DNA of 64,000 nt from Tenacibaculum sp. (lineage in GTDB: Bacteria; Bacteroidota; Bacteroidia; Flavobacteriales; Flavobacteriaceae). Position numbers and translations under genes: made by a program. Positions 34,611 through 44,270 of the stretch are shown piece by piece. The stretch lies in assembly GCA_022448525.1 (NCBI GenBank), contig JAKVCX010000004.1:1-64000 (forward strand). Direction: 5' to 3'. Under the pieces are notes generated by a model. It was not told where the DNA came from. It made no database searches and saw only the letters and a program-made list of their open reading frames with translations. Positions within the stretch are counted from its first letter, which is position 1, and the number at the start of each line of letters is the position of its first letter.

Positions 34611-35034
34611 AACAGGCTTTTATATCTTTGTTTGTGTGTTAGGTTTTTTATTAAGCTGTAACACTGCTAAAAAGGAAAAAAATGAAACTAAAATCAAACC
34701 AACCCCAAAAGAGATAACTAAATATGCTGATTTAGTTTTTGATCGTAAGCTTGTTAAGTTTGATTCTGTTAAAAAAGGAAAAATGGTTTCTGCTAAGTAT
34801 GTTTTTACCAATCCTAGTACAGATACTTTGAAGTTAGATTATGTAAACCCTGAATGTATTTGTACTAGTTATAACGTTTCATCTCATGTAATTCCACCAA
34901 ATCAAAAAGGAGAAATTACTCTAAACTTGGATACTACGCATAAAATAGGAGAAACTAAAATTAACGCAGTTGTAAAAGCAAATACAAAAACTAAGTTTTA
35001 TAAAATAATGCTAAAAGTAAACGTTATAGATTAA
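34600..35034 (+). CDS. DUF1573 lipoprotein
   Basis: 144 residues, lipoprotein signal FYIFVCVLGFLLSC (Cys20), then a Lys-rich linker and one DUF1573 Ig-like domain (FDRKLVKFDSVKKGKMVSAKY, YVNPECICTSYN, INAVVKANTKTKFY). The ECICT loop corresponds to RCGCT of the protein at 28700. It overlaps the propeller gene by 11 nt and is followed 37 nt later by the RND permease. This one carries a lipobox while the copy at 28700 has a membrane helix, so the two are tethered in different membranes. Confidence 0.8.
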   Translation: MLSRTGFYIFVCVLGFLLSCNTAKKEKNETKIKPTPKEITKYADLVFDRKLVKFDSVKKGKMVSAKYVFTNPSTDTLKLDYVNPECICTSYNVSSHVIPPNQKGEITLNLDTTHKIGETKINAVVKANTKTKFYKIMLKVNVID

Positions 35035-35071
35035 TCCATCTTAAATTACAGTTTAATAAAATAATATCCCT

Positions 35072-38000
35072 TTGGTAAAGTTTCTAATCAACCGACCAAT
35101 AGCAGTATTCATGACAACCCTAGCATTTTTGTTGCTAGGTGTTGTTGCTTCTAATCGCATTCCAACTTCATTAATGCCAGATATTGCTATCCCTGAAATT
35201 ACAGTTCAGGTGAGCTATCCTAACAATACTGCAAGAGAGTTAGAAACAAACGTTATTCGCGCATTGCGAAATCAATTACTACAAGTAAGTAATTTAAAAG
35301 ATATTTCTTCAGAAACTAGAGATGGTTTTGCTACCTTAAAGCTACAATTTGAATATGGTACGAACACGAATTTGGCATTCGTTGAAACCAATGAAAAAGT
35401 AGATGCTTCCTTAAATTCTTTACCAAGAAACTTAGATCGCCCAAAAGTAATTAAGGCTTCCGTTACAGATATTCCAATTGTAAATTTAGCGGTTACTTTA
35501 AAAGAAGAAGTTACATCAGAAAACTTTCTAGAACTAAGCGATTTTACAGAAACTGTTTTAAAAAAACGAGTTGAGCAATTACCTGATATTGCCTTAGCTG
35601 ATATTTCAGGAATTACCAAACCGGAAATAGTAGTTATTCCAGATGTCCAAAAATTACAGAACCTTAAGATTAGTAGCAATGAATTAATAAATGTTATCAA
35701 ACAAAACAATTTTGAGTTTGGTAATTTATTAGTTCAAAACGGAATTTATCAATACAATTTCAAGTTCAATAATCCTTTAAAAACCAAAAAAGATTTAGAG
35801 AATATTGATATTAAAATTGAAGAAAAACTTTTCAAGTTAAAGGAGCTAGCACAAGTTAAATTACAATCAGTTAAAGATAGAGGTTTAGTATATGTTAATG
35901 GAAAAAGATCAATAGTTTTAGCCATTATAAAACAAGCAGACGCAAGAGTTTACGAGTTAAAAGAAGCGCTAGAAAAAGTAACTGAATCTTTTAAAATAGA
36001 TTATCCCAACCTTGAATTTACGACTAACCAGGATCAAACAAAATTATTAAAGCTTTCTATTGATAACTTGAAATCAAGTTTATGGATTGGTAGCTTTTTA
36101 GCAATTATAATTATGTTTTTCTTTTTGAAAGACTTGAAATCTCCTTTAATTATTGCGATTAGTATTCCAATTTCTCTTGTTGTTAGTGTATTATTTATGT
36201 ATTTCTTTGGATTGTCCATCAACATTATTTCGTTATCTGGTCTTATACTAGGCGTAGGAATGATGATTGATAATGCCATTATTGTTATTGATAATATTAC
36301 ACAAAAACTTGAAGAAGGGAATGATTTATTGAATGCTTGTATAAAAGGAACCAATGAAATAATTACTCCTTTAATAAGTTCGGTATTAACCACTTGTTCT
36401 GTGTTTTTACCGTTACTTTTTTTAAGTGGAATAACTGGTGCATTGTTTTACGATCAAGCACTTGCGGTAGGAATTGGACTTTTTTCTTCTTTATTAGTCT
36501 CAATTTTATTGATACCAGTTATTTATAAACAGCTAAAAAACAAAGAGTTTTCTCTTGAGAAAAAAATACAGTTTAATCTTCGTACTCAAAATGTTGAAAA
36601 TTGGTATGAAAAGGGCTATTATTTTTTCTTTAGGAATAAAGGAATTGTATATGGTGTTGCTTTATTGTTTACGGGTATTGCCATAGTATTGTTTTCAATA
36701 ATGCCTTATACGCAACTACCAAAAATTAATCAGAATGAAGCGATTTTGACTATTGATTGGAATGAAAATATTACTGTTCAAGAGAATCAAAAACGAATAA
36801 ATGCTATTCTAAATAAAGAGAAAACAATTCAAACTAGATTTTCTCAAATTGGTGAACAACAATTCTTGCTACAACAAGAAAACACTAAAAGTTTTTCAGA
36901 AGGTGTAATCTATATTAAAACTAAAACTGTTAATGAACTTGAAGAGTTAAGAAAAAGCATAACAAAAAGTTTAGTGAAAAATTTTTCAAAAGCTTCTTAT
37001 AGTTTTGATGAACCGAAAAGTATATTCCAGTATTTGTTTGGAGGCGAAAAGAGTAACTTGATTGCACAAGTTTCTTCTAAGAGTTCGTTAGAATTACCGT
37101 CAGAAGATAAATTACCTGAGATAAATTTACTACTACAAGGATTTTCAAGTGAGGAAATACCTTTGAAACAAACAGTATTTATAGAAATATTACATGAACA
37201 AGTATTGCTGTATGATGTTTCCTATGATGATTTATTAAATGAACTAAAGGCAATTTTTAACCAGAATTTTGTAGATAACTTAAAAACAGCACAGAAGTTT
37301 ATTCCAATCATGCTTAATTATGAGAGTAAGGAGTTTGAAAGTATGATTTCTGGGTTATTTGTTAAAAACAAAAACAAAGAATTAATTTCAGTTCGAAATT
37401 TGGTCAAAACATTTCCAGCGGAGCAATATAAAACTATTACCTCTAATCGAAATGGAGAGTATTTGGCATTTAATGTTAACGATAATTTAGAAGTAGAGAA
37501 AAGTATTAAGTCCCTTCAAAAAAGTTTTAACTCTAACAATGAACTTAACCTTCGTTTTAGCGGAAATTATTTTGACATAAAAGAATTAGGAAACGAGTTG
37601 TTGATTGTAGTTGTTGTTGCTGTATTATTGTTGTATTTAATTATGGCCGCTCAATTTGAATCCCTATGGCAACCGATAATAATTTTATTAGAGATTCCTA
37701 TTGATATTGGTGGAGCATTATTGCTATTGTGGTTGTTTGGAGGAACCATAAACGTAATGGCAGCGATTGGGATTGTTGTAATGAGTGGAGTAATTATAAA
37801 TGATAGTATTTTAAAGTTGCATACCATTAACTTATTGAGAAAAGAAGGAAAGTCTGTAAGTGAAGCGATAAAATTGGGAGGGAAACTTCGTCTAAAACCA
37901 ATTTTAATGACATCATTAACAACAATATTAGCACTTTTACCTTTTCTTTTTATCGGAGGTTTAGGAGCTAAATTACAAAAGCCATTAGCCTTAACGGTTA

Positions 38001-38104
38001 TTGGAGGAATGCTTATAGGAACATTTATTAGTTTGTATTTTATTCCATTAATGTATGCTTTATTAAGTAAAAAAGAAGTCCCAAATAATGATGAGAATTT
38101 TTAG
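35072..38104 (+). CDS. RND-family efflux permease (HAE1-like)
   Basis: 1010 residues. The start is TTG at 35072, which gives the conserved N-terminus VKFLINRPIAVF; the first ATG would remove part of TM1. Standard RND layout: TM1, porter loop (about 35-325), TM2-6 with ILGVGMMIDNAIIVID (Asp400-Asn401 in the proton-relay position), second loop, TM8-12 with GVIINDSIL in TM10. Both RND proteins in the window share the Asp-Asn relay and the missing TM10 lysine. Adaptor upstream (31913) and TolC gene overlapping downstream (38088) complete a tripartite pump. With peptide, propeller and DUF1573 genes inside the same cluster, peptide export is a reasonable hypothesis. Confidence 0.92.
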   Translation: MVKFLINRPIAVFMTTLAFLLLGVVASNRIPTSLMPDIAIPEITVQVSYPNNTARELETNVIRALRNQLLQVSNLKDISSETRDGFATLKLQFEYGTNTNLAFVETNEKVDASLNSLPRNLDRPKVIKASVTDIPIVNLAVTLKEEVTSENFLELSDFTETVLKKRVEQLPDIALADISGITKPEIVVIPDVQKLQNLKISSNELINVIKQNNFEFGNLLVQNGIYQYNFKFNNPLKTKKDLENIDIKIEEKLFKLKELAQVKLQSVKDRGLVYVNGKRSIVLAIIKQADARVYELKEALEKVTESFKIDYPNLEFTTNQDQTKLLKLSIDNLKSSLWIGSFLAIIIMFFFLKDLKSPLIIAISIPISLVVSVLFMYFFGLSINIISLSGLILGVGMMIDNAIIVIDNITQKLEEGNDLLNACIKGTNEIITPLISSVLTTCSVFLPLLFLSGITGALFYDQALAVGIGLFSSLLVSILLIPVIYKQLKNKEFSLEKKIQFNLRTQNVENWYEKGYYFFFRNKGIVYGVALLFTGIAIVLFSIMPYTQLPKINQNEAILTIDWNENITVQENQKRINAILNKEKTIQTRFSQIGEQQFLLQQENTKSFSEGVIYIKTKTVNELEELRKSITKSLVKNFSKASYSFDEPKSIFQYLFGGEKSNLIAQVSSKSSLELPSEDKLPEINLLLQGFSSEEIPLKQTVFIEILHEQVLLYDVSYDDLLNELKAIFNQNFVDNLKTAQKFIPIMLNYESKEFESMISGLFVKNKNKELISVRNLVKTFPAEQYKTITSNRNGEYLAFNVNDNLEVEKSIKSLQKSFNSNNELNLRFSGNYFDIKELGNELLIVVVVAVLLLYLIMAAQFESLWQPIIILLEIPIDIGGALLLLWLFGGTINVMAAIGIVVMSGVIINDSILKLHTINLLRKEGKSVSEAIKLGGKLRLKPILMTSLTTILALLPFLFIGGLGAKLQKPLALTVIGGMLIGTFISLYFIPLMYALLSKKEVPNNDENF

Positions 38105-39428
38105 AACTCTAATAGTTGGAGTGTGTTTTTTCAATATTTCTTTTGTCAGCGCTCAAAAGAAATGGTCGCTTGAAGAGTGTGTTGTGTATGCCAAAGAGCA
38201 TAATATAGATGTATTAAAACAAAAAATTAGATCGGAAGTACTAAACAGTGATGTAATAATAGCCAAAGGAAATTATCTGCCAGATCTTAATTTTACGTCT
38301 TCTCAGAATTTTTCTCTAGGGAATTCTTTTAATGTTTCTACCGGAGTTGGGCAAAGAGAAAGTAGTTCAAATAGTTTTAGTTTATCATCTTCATTAAATG
38401 TTTTTAATGGATTTGCAAACAAATATAAATTACAGAGTGCTAGATTAATTAAAGATAAATCAGATTCAGATATCGATAAAATTAGATTTGATCTTGCATT
38501 AAATATTACGAATAAATATTTGCAAGTACTTTTTAATAAGGAGATTGTTAAAGTTGCTGAAGAACAATTAAAAATAAGTACAGAAAACTATAATCGATTA
38601 AAGGAACTTTATAGTAATGCACTTACAGGAAAAAGAGAATTACTAGAAATTGAATCTACTTTGGCATCTGATAAAAGAGAGAAAATTATCGCCGAGAATA
38701 CGGTTCGAAATAGTTTAATTGAATTACAAGAATTGTTAGATATTCAGCAAATTCAAGATTTCGATATTGAAGAAATTATTGTTGAAGATGTTTCCGTTTT
38801 TAATGCAGAAGTTGTTGATGATCTAGTTGAAAATATTCCGCAGATAGTTTCTTCAAAATTAGATATTGACATCAAAAACAAAGAATTAAAAATTGTCAGA
38901 ACTGGATTTTTACCAAGACTTAGTTTGAATTACTCGTATAGTAGTAATTATTTTCACATTATAGGAGAGGCTGATGTTGTGGAGAATCAACAAACTGGAG
39001 AGTTGATTCCAAATGGATTTTGGACGCAATTAGACAATAATAGAACTCATTTTATTAGTATTTCTGCTAGTTTTCCAATATTTAATAGATTTTTGAATAG
39101 AGAAAATTCTAAGAAAGCAAAGGAGGAAATTAAAATTGCCAAGCTTGATTTATTAAACAATAAACAAGTTTTGAAGAATAAAATTAAGTTGGCGAAGAAT
39201 GATGTAGTTGCATCAAAAGCATCCTTAGAATCTTCGGAAAAGGCTTTAATAACTCAAAAAGAAGCTTTTAATATTTTGTCACAACAATATAAGAATGGTA
39301 ATATTGGAAGTTATGAATTCTTAGAAGGCAAGAATAAGTTAATTCAAAATTCATCTGAGTTTATTAAAGCGAAGTTTGAGTATTACTTTAAAATAAAAGT
39401 TTTGAGTTATTATTATAAACAGAGGTAA
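38088..39428 (+). CDS. TolC-family outer-membrane channel
   Basis: 446 residues with signal peptide (LIVGVCFFNISFVSAQ) and two OEP repeats of long helices alternating with barrel strands (WSLEECVVYAKEHNIDVL at the start; SLSSSLNVFNGFANKYKL; IGSYEFLEGKNKLIQ near the end). It overlaps the RND permease by 17 nt, so it is the exit duct of that pump. The second codon is also ATG, so the start may be one codon later. No lipobox. Confidence 0.93.
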   Translation: MMRIFRTLIVGVCFFNISFVSAQKKWSLEECVVYAKEHNIDVLKQKIRSEVLNSDVIIAKGNYLPDLNFTSSQNFSLGNSFNVSTGVGQRESSSNSFSLSSSLNVFNGFANKYKLQSARLIKDKSDSDIDKIRFDLALNITNKYLQVLFNKEIVKVAEEQLKISTENYNRLKELYSNALTGKRELLEIESTLASDKREKIIAENTVRNSLIELQELLDIQQIQDFDIEEIIVEDVSVFNAEVVDDLVENIPQIVSSKLDIDIKNKELKIVRTGFLPRLSLNYSYSSNYFHIIGEADVVENQQTGELIPNGFWTQLDNNRTHFISISASFPIFNRFLNRENSKKAKEEIKIAKLDLLNNKQVLKNKIKLAKNDVVASKASLESSEKALITQKEAFNILSQQYKNGNIGSYEFLEGKNKLIQNSSEFIKAKFEYYFKIKVLSYYYKQR

Positions 39429-39517
39429 AAGTTCAAAGAGGAGCTTAGTTCTGGCTTTGTTTCTTCAAAATATGCTCTTAACTACTTATTATTAGTATAA
39501 TTAATCAAAAAAGATAA

Positions 39518-40609
39518 ATGAAAAACAAATTCTTTGTAGTGATAGCATTTTTTGCTTACACATTATCCTTTGGACAATCTTTTGAGGGAAAATTAACTTA
39601 TAATGTCGAGTTTGATATTAAAACTCAAAAGATCGGTAATTTTGAAATCACGAAAGATGAAGTGATTGAAAAGCTGAAGAAGGAAGGAGAATATTTCGAC
39701 ACGGTTACAGTAACTTTAAAAGGAGGAAATTATATAAAGGAGGATAATTCAGAATCAGAGAAACGAATTATTTATAGGTCTGATTTGAATAAAATCTATA
39801 CTTTCAATAATGGTTATGGAGAAGAACTTGAAACGGATGCTAAAAGATATAATGCCTTAAACATATTTAAAGAACCAAATATTGAAAAGTTAGATTCAAT
39901 AAAAAATATTAATGGAATTGAATGTAACTTACTTAAGTTATCGTGGAATAATTTTGGAGAAGAATATTATTTCTACAATTCTAATGTGGGGAAACTGGAT
40001 CCAAAACTATTTAAAAATCACAATTATCAATATTTCAATATTGTAGTTGAGAATACGAATGCATATCCGTTGGAAATAGTAAAGAAAATTAGCAACTTTC
40101 TTTCAGTTAAAATGACTTTGCATTCTATTTCAGAAGAGAAAGTTAGTGATGAACTTTTTAATATTAACAAAATTAAAGCTCGAAAATTATCTTATCTAGA
40201 AAACAACACAAAATGGAAGACATTTAAAGATGATTATATTGGGTATGTTTTAGAATATCCTGAAAAGTGGATTCCAGATGGAGGTAAGGGAGGTTTTATT
40301 TGTGGTTTAAAGGGTGGATATGCAAATGCGGAGTTTTCTATTATTTGGAGCGAAGTCAACAATTCTGAAAGAATTGATATGTTTTTTAACGAAGAAGGAC
40401 TTTATGAGGGGTATAATTCTATTGAAAAACAGATTAATATCAATGGAATTGAGGGCGTCTATTATTTAAGAACCCACGAAGAAAAGCCAGATGAATATTA
40501 TGAATCGATAATATTGAAAACAAAATCTACCTGGTATAGTATAAGTAATTCAGGGACAAAAAATAATCTATTTGAGTATTTTTATAAAAGCTTCGAGCTT
40601 ACAAAATAG
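39518..40609 (+). CDS. Secreted protein of unknown function
   Basis: 363 residues with a signal peptide (FFVVIAFFAYTLSFGQ). The N-terminal half (FEGKLTYNVEFDI ... GGNYIKE ... ERKIIY-type strands, then INGIECNLLKLSW) resembles GLPGLI/DUF4412-type secreted proteins of Bacteroidota. The C-terminal half (GYVLEYPEKWIPDGG, ININGIEGVYYLRT) recalls PsbP-like folds. It lies 89 nt after the TolC gene, possibly under its own promoter. No catalytic motif seen. Confidence 0.6.
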   Translation: MKNKFFVVIAFFAYTLSFGQSFEGKLTYNVEFDIKTQKIGNFEITKDEVIEKLKKEGEYFDTVTVTLKGGNYIKEDNSESEKRIIYRSDLNKIYTFNNGYGEELETDAKRYNALNIFKEPNIEKLDSIKNINGIECNLLKLSWNNFGEEYYFYNSNVGKLDPKLFKNHNYQYFNIVVENTNAYPLEIVKKISNFLSVKMTLHSISEEKVSDELFNINKIKARKLSYLENNTKWKTFKDDYIGYVLEYPEKWIPDGGKGGFICGLKGGYANAEFSIIWSEVNNSERIDMFFNEEGLYEGYNSIEKQININGIEGVYYLRTHEEKPDEYYESIILKTKSTWYSISNSGTKNNLFEYFYKSFELTK

Positions 40610-40728
40610 CCGAAGACTAAAAATCTGATGAAATGTTTTCCTGATTTTCGAGAAGAGACATTAGAATTTATACGAAATCGGAGATTGAATATATCTTTAA
40701 GAATTATCTTATAGGCAATAAATGAATT

Positions 40729-41169
40729 ATGAAAAAACTTATTTATAACTTAATAGTATTCTTCGCTATCCTATCTTGTTCCAATAAACAGCCAAATAAG
40801 GTTTTTCATAAAATTAGATTTGAGTACAAGGATAAACATGTAATAACTGTAACTGATTATGAATTTTTGTTAGAAAAGGAAACTGAGAACGTTTATTTGT
40901 TTATTAATGATTCTATTCAACGCAATGTGATTAGAACTAAGAAAGGTTTATCTAATTATCAGTTAAAGATTAAAGACAGTGTTTATGATGGTTTTATTGA
41001 ATCTTTATTTTTGAAAAAAGAAATTAATAATCAATTTGCGTTATTGACTGATATAATCTCAAGAACACCAATTGTTAATAGATATAAGGATAAAGATGTT
41101 TTTATAATTGGTAGCGTTAAGAGATTGGAATATTTCATTGATAACGACATTATAGAATTCAATAACTAA
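40729..41169 (+). CDS. Hypothetical lipoprotein
   Basis: 146 residues; signal LIYNLIVFFAILSC (Cys17) followed by Ser-Asn. The mature part is small, charged and predicted alpha/beta (YKDKHVITVTDYEFLLEK, KDVFIIGSVKRLEYF). No family recognised. It is monocistronic, closed by the bidirectional terminator at 41180. Confidence 0.6.
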   Translation: MKKLIYNLIVFFAILSCSNKQPNKVFHKIRFEYKDKHVITVTDYEFLLEKETENVYLFINDSIQRNVIRTKKGLSNYQLKIKDSVYDGFIESLFLKKEINNQFALLTDIISRTPIVNRYKDKDVFIIGSVKRLEYFIDNDIIEFNN

Positions 41170-41179
41170 TTATAAAAAG

Positions 41180-41222
41180 CAACCACGTTATTTGTTAAGA
41201 TAACGTGGTTGTTTTTTCTTTT
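41180..41222. terminator. Bidirectional terminator between convergent genes
   Basis: Perfect 12-bp stem CAACCACGTTAT (41180-41191) / ATAACGTGGTTG (41200-41211), 8-nt loop, then TTTTTTCTTTT; an A run precedes it, giving a U tail for the minus strand as well. Confidence 0.9.
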
Positions 41223-41239
41223 CAATGGATGTTAAATAT

Positions 41240-44131
41240 TTACCTCTTAATTAGCTTTTTCACAGTAGAAAATCCACTTGCTTCATCAACTATTTGAACC
41301 AAGTAAATACCCGTGGATAAAGTTGAAATATCCATAGATTTTGAACTTGTCCTATTTATAAGTGTTCCTTGTAATGAGTAAACTTTTATTCCTAAGTTAA
41401 CAATCGAAGTTTTTATAGTAATTAAGTCCTGAGCAGGATTTGGATAAAGAACAACCTCATTTTCTTTTGTAGGAATATCTGGATTACTCAATGTATTATC
41501 AAGTATTTTTCCGCCAGTAATTATTGGATGTGAAACTGCATTTGAGGGAAGGATTTCTCCTCCGAATGATGATCCGAATTCATTTTTTAATTGTGTATTT
41601 GTTTTATTTAAATACATGCTAGGTGTTACTCGTTCAGGGAAAAGGTTATCTGCTTCGTATAAAAACGGAGTTAATAGATTTGCTGTAGGAACTGGAATAA
41701 AGTTAGCATCTTGCTCATTAAAATATAATTTGGTGTTATTAAAATCTCCAAAGTTCAAACGAATATCATCAGGTAATAGAAAATAAGAAGTCATTTTTAC
41801 GCCAGAACCATCAGAATGTAATAAAGCAAAGGAATCTCCAGCATTATTCACTAAATGAAACTGAGCATCTAGTACTATGTTTTTAGTTGGATTTTTAAAA
41901 ACAATATCTCCCGTAATATTAATTGTTCTCCATGGAGTTGTTAAGTTAGTCGGAGTTGGATTTACATAAGTGGGAGGGTTTGTATTCGTTTCTGAATTAT
42001 CAATAATTACATCTGTCCAATTTTTACTCCAATTTACTTCTCGTATGAAAATGTCTGTTCCTGAATTGTCAAACGTTCCGCCATTAACAACAGTTTTAGC
42101 ATTTATTGGTAATGTCATTGCTTGTGATTCTCCATCCCATCCCGCGATTGTATTATTTTCTATTGTCCAATTACGAGTATTATGATAATGATCTAAGTCT
42201 AAACCAATAGAATGTGGTTCCACTTCTAAACGACCTGGATAAGGATTTGGGTTCGGATTCCATGGTGCTAATGCAGTACTTGCTCCATATCCGTAAACTT
42301 TGTTATTCTTTAAAGTAATTTGAGCGCAATTTTCGAATTGCATTCCTGTTCTTCTAATTCCCCAAAGCAAGGTGTTTTCAATTACCAAATTCATCGTATT
42401 TCTGTAATTCGGAGGCATCATGTTAAATTCATTACTGGTAGTTTCGCCATTTTCATGAAATTCAGTCATAATGTAATCACCTCTGAATCCTTGAGCGGAA
42501 GTATAACCGATATTATTTCTAAAAGGTCTTGGCAGAATATACCATACATCAAAAATCCAGTTTGGATATTGTGCAGCACGACTTTTTACTTCTGCATTTA
42601 ATGCTGGGAATTCCGTTGGAGGAACATATAAATCAATTTTATTTTGCATTTGTGGCCTTCCACGTAAACTTTCCCAAAGTCCTTCCGTCCAGTAAATGTA
42701 GGAGTGTCCACTACATCCCGAAACAACATTTCCTTCTAAAGTAACTCCGGTATTGTGTAACCAAAAACCATCCCCTTGATGTGCAAAATCTGAGATTTGT
42801 TCTCTTCCGTCGGTGAGTCCTTCTGTTCTGTCACCTGCATTACCAAGTGTATTATTCATCGGTCTACCTAAGTTTAAAGGTTCATTTGAATTGTACGTTC
42901 TAATCGCAATATTGTTTTTAAAAGAACCTAATTCATCACCAGCTTCGGTGCAATAAGCAGAACCAACAACTTCATAACTTACATTATTAATAAAATCCAC
43001 ATAAGATGAGTGGTTTACATAACCCCAACCTGGATCATTATTCACAACACAACCTTCTACAAGAGCTTTATTTGAATCTCGATCTAATGAGCGATGAAAG
43101 TGAATAGAATATCTACCTCTTGGATTTGTTCCTGGTCCTGCAGGATATGGAACTGTTGTACTAAATCTAGGGTTAGGAGCTCCTTCCGGTCCTTCTTCAG
43201 GTACCGACCAATCATCTAATTCAATTTTTTTATCAGTTCGCCCAATGTTTTGTGTTTCAACAAATCTCATTTTTACATCTGAATTGTGCATAAACATGAT
43301 ATGACCACGTGGTTTATCATAAGCATTACTTCCAGAAAGAGCTGGTATACTCGGATTTTCAGAAGAAATAATAATATTTCTTGAGTTATTTGATACGTGA
43401 ACATCAACTCGATTATAAAGTTCAGTAGGAGGTTGATGGTTTTTGGTTAGCGTATTGTTTAAAGCGATAGTATTTCCAGAAATACTTTTAATTGTAACGA
43501 GTTCATCACTAGTATAATCATTAATGTCAGTTCCAGCAATAACTAATTTATCTCCGTTTTTCCAACCAGTAGGAACCGTCTTTAATTGAAGTTGATTATC
43601 ACCTGATAATGGATATGAGCTGACGGTTGTCCAGCTTGTTTTTGAAGTTCCTTCCATTCGTACAGGTCCCATTAATACGGCTCCTGGAGCGAAACGATTA
43701 TTATCTTGAGCCTTTGTTGTTCCACCTCTCCAAGCGAATACTAATGCGGCGGTTGCATTTGAGTTTATAGGATTATTTTCATTACCTATTTCAAAACTAC
43801 CGTTCATTTCACTAACAAGAAATTCAGTCCTTAATTCAGTATTCGTATTTGTAGCAAATTGTAGTTTTCCTTGTGAAGCAATTCGAATAGACTTGAATTC
43901 TTGTGAGATTATTCCATCAACGGTTACGGAAATATTCGCTGGAATTAAAACACGATCGTCATTTTGCGGTAAAGTTCCGCCCCAAGTATTTGGATTACTC
44001 CAATTACCATTCTGCGTTGCGATTTTATTAGCTGTTCCGGCAACTTGAACAGGACTCTGTGCTGCGATATGTTTTGTTTGACTTACGAATAGTAAGATTA
44101 AAATGAGTTTGAGTAATTTGTAAATCTTCAT
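41240..44131 (-). CDS. G8-domain secreted protein with T9SS sorting signal (CEMIP-like)
   Basis: 963 residues. Signal peptide (LLKLILILLFVSQTKHIAAQ), then a G8 domain (about 40-160: NWSNPNTWGG, LPQNDDRVLIPANISVTVDG, GSFEIGNENNPI). A long parallel beta-helix region follows with right-handed repeats and short motifs such as RGHIMFMHNSDVKMRFVE, YSIHFHRSLDRD and GDGFWLHNTGVTLEGNVVSG. The last ~75 residues are a type A T9SS sorting domain (VVLYPNPAQDLITI ... YLVQIVDEASGFSTVKKLIKR). The combination resembles the human CEMIP/TMEM2 architecture linked to hyaluronan depolymerisation. It is exported by the type IX system to the surface or medium. Acting on a polysaccharide is inferred; the catalytic site is not identified. 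Confidence 0.85.
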   Translation of the reverse strand: MKIYKLLKLILILLFVSQTKHIAAQSPVQVAGTANKIATQNGNWSNPNTWGGTLPQNDDRVLIPANISVTVDGIISQEFKSIRIASQGKLQFATNTNTELRTEFLVSEMNGSFEIGNENNPINSNATAALVFAWRGGTTKAQDNNRFAPGAVLMGPVRMEGTSKTSWTTVSSYPLSGDNQLQLKTVPTGWKNGDKLVIAGTDINDYTSDELVTIKSISGNTIALNNTLTKNHQPPTELYNRVDVHVSNNSRNIIISSENPSIPALSGSNAYDKPRGHIMFMHNSDVKMRFVETQNIGRTDKKIELDDWSVPEEGPEGAPNPRFSTTVPYPAGPGTNPRGRYSIHFHRSLDRDSNKALVEGCVVNNDPGWGYVNHSSYVDFINNVSYEVVGSAYCTEAGDELGSFKNNIAIRTYNSNEPLNLGRPMNNTLGNAGDRTEGLTDGREQISDFAHQGDGFWLHNTGVTLEGNVVSGCSGHSYIYWTEGLWESLRGRPQMQNKIDLYVPPTEFPALNAEVKSRAAQYPNWIFDVWYILPRPFRNNIGYTSAQGFRGDYIMTEFHENGETTSNEFNMMPPNYRNTMNLVIENTLLWGIRRTGMQFENCAQITLKNNKVYGYGASTALAPWNPNPNPYPGRLEVEPHSIGLDLDHYHNTRNWTIENNTIAGWDGESQAMTLPINAKTVVNGGTFDNSGTDIFIREVNWSKNWTDVIIDNSETNTNPPTYVNPTPTNLTTPWRTINITGDIVFKNPTKNIVLDAQFHLVNNAGDSFALLHSDGSGVKMTSYFLLPDDIRLNFGDFNNTKLYFNEQDANFIPVPTANLLTPFLYEADNLFPERVTPSMYLNKTNTQLKNEFGSSFGGEILPSNAVSHPIITGGKILDNTLSNPDIPTKENEVVLYPNPAQDLITIKTSIVNLGIKVYSLQGTLINRTSSKSMDISTLSTGIYLVQIVDEASGFSTVKKLIKR

Positions 44132-44220
44132 ATATTAATGGTTTATTACTCACCCAACAGGAAGAACTTAAATAACCCTATGAAAAAGTCAAAAAAATAG
44201 AATTGGTAAATGTTTGTATG

Positions 44221-44251
44221 TTGTTTTGATATCTTATTAAAGTTATATTTA
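44221..44251 (+). promoter_or_regulatory. Possible promoter for the 44271 operon
   Basis: TTG (44221-44223), 20-nt spacer, TATATTTA (44244-44251), one mismatch to TAnnTTTG; the leader would be about 15-20 nt. Confidence 0.4.
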
Positions 44252-44270
44252 CATACCGTATTGTTAAAAA

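Noticed and set aside
35272..35709. 145-codon open frame on the minus strand inside the RND permease gene
   Set aside because: It is antisense to a strongly conserved gene, has low-complexity Ser/Thr/Phe-rich composition and no recognisable domain; a shadow frame.
36034..36393. 119-codon antisense frame inside the RND permease
   Set aside because: Lies opposite membrane segments TM2-TM6; hydrophobic mirror product without start context.
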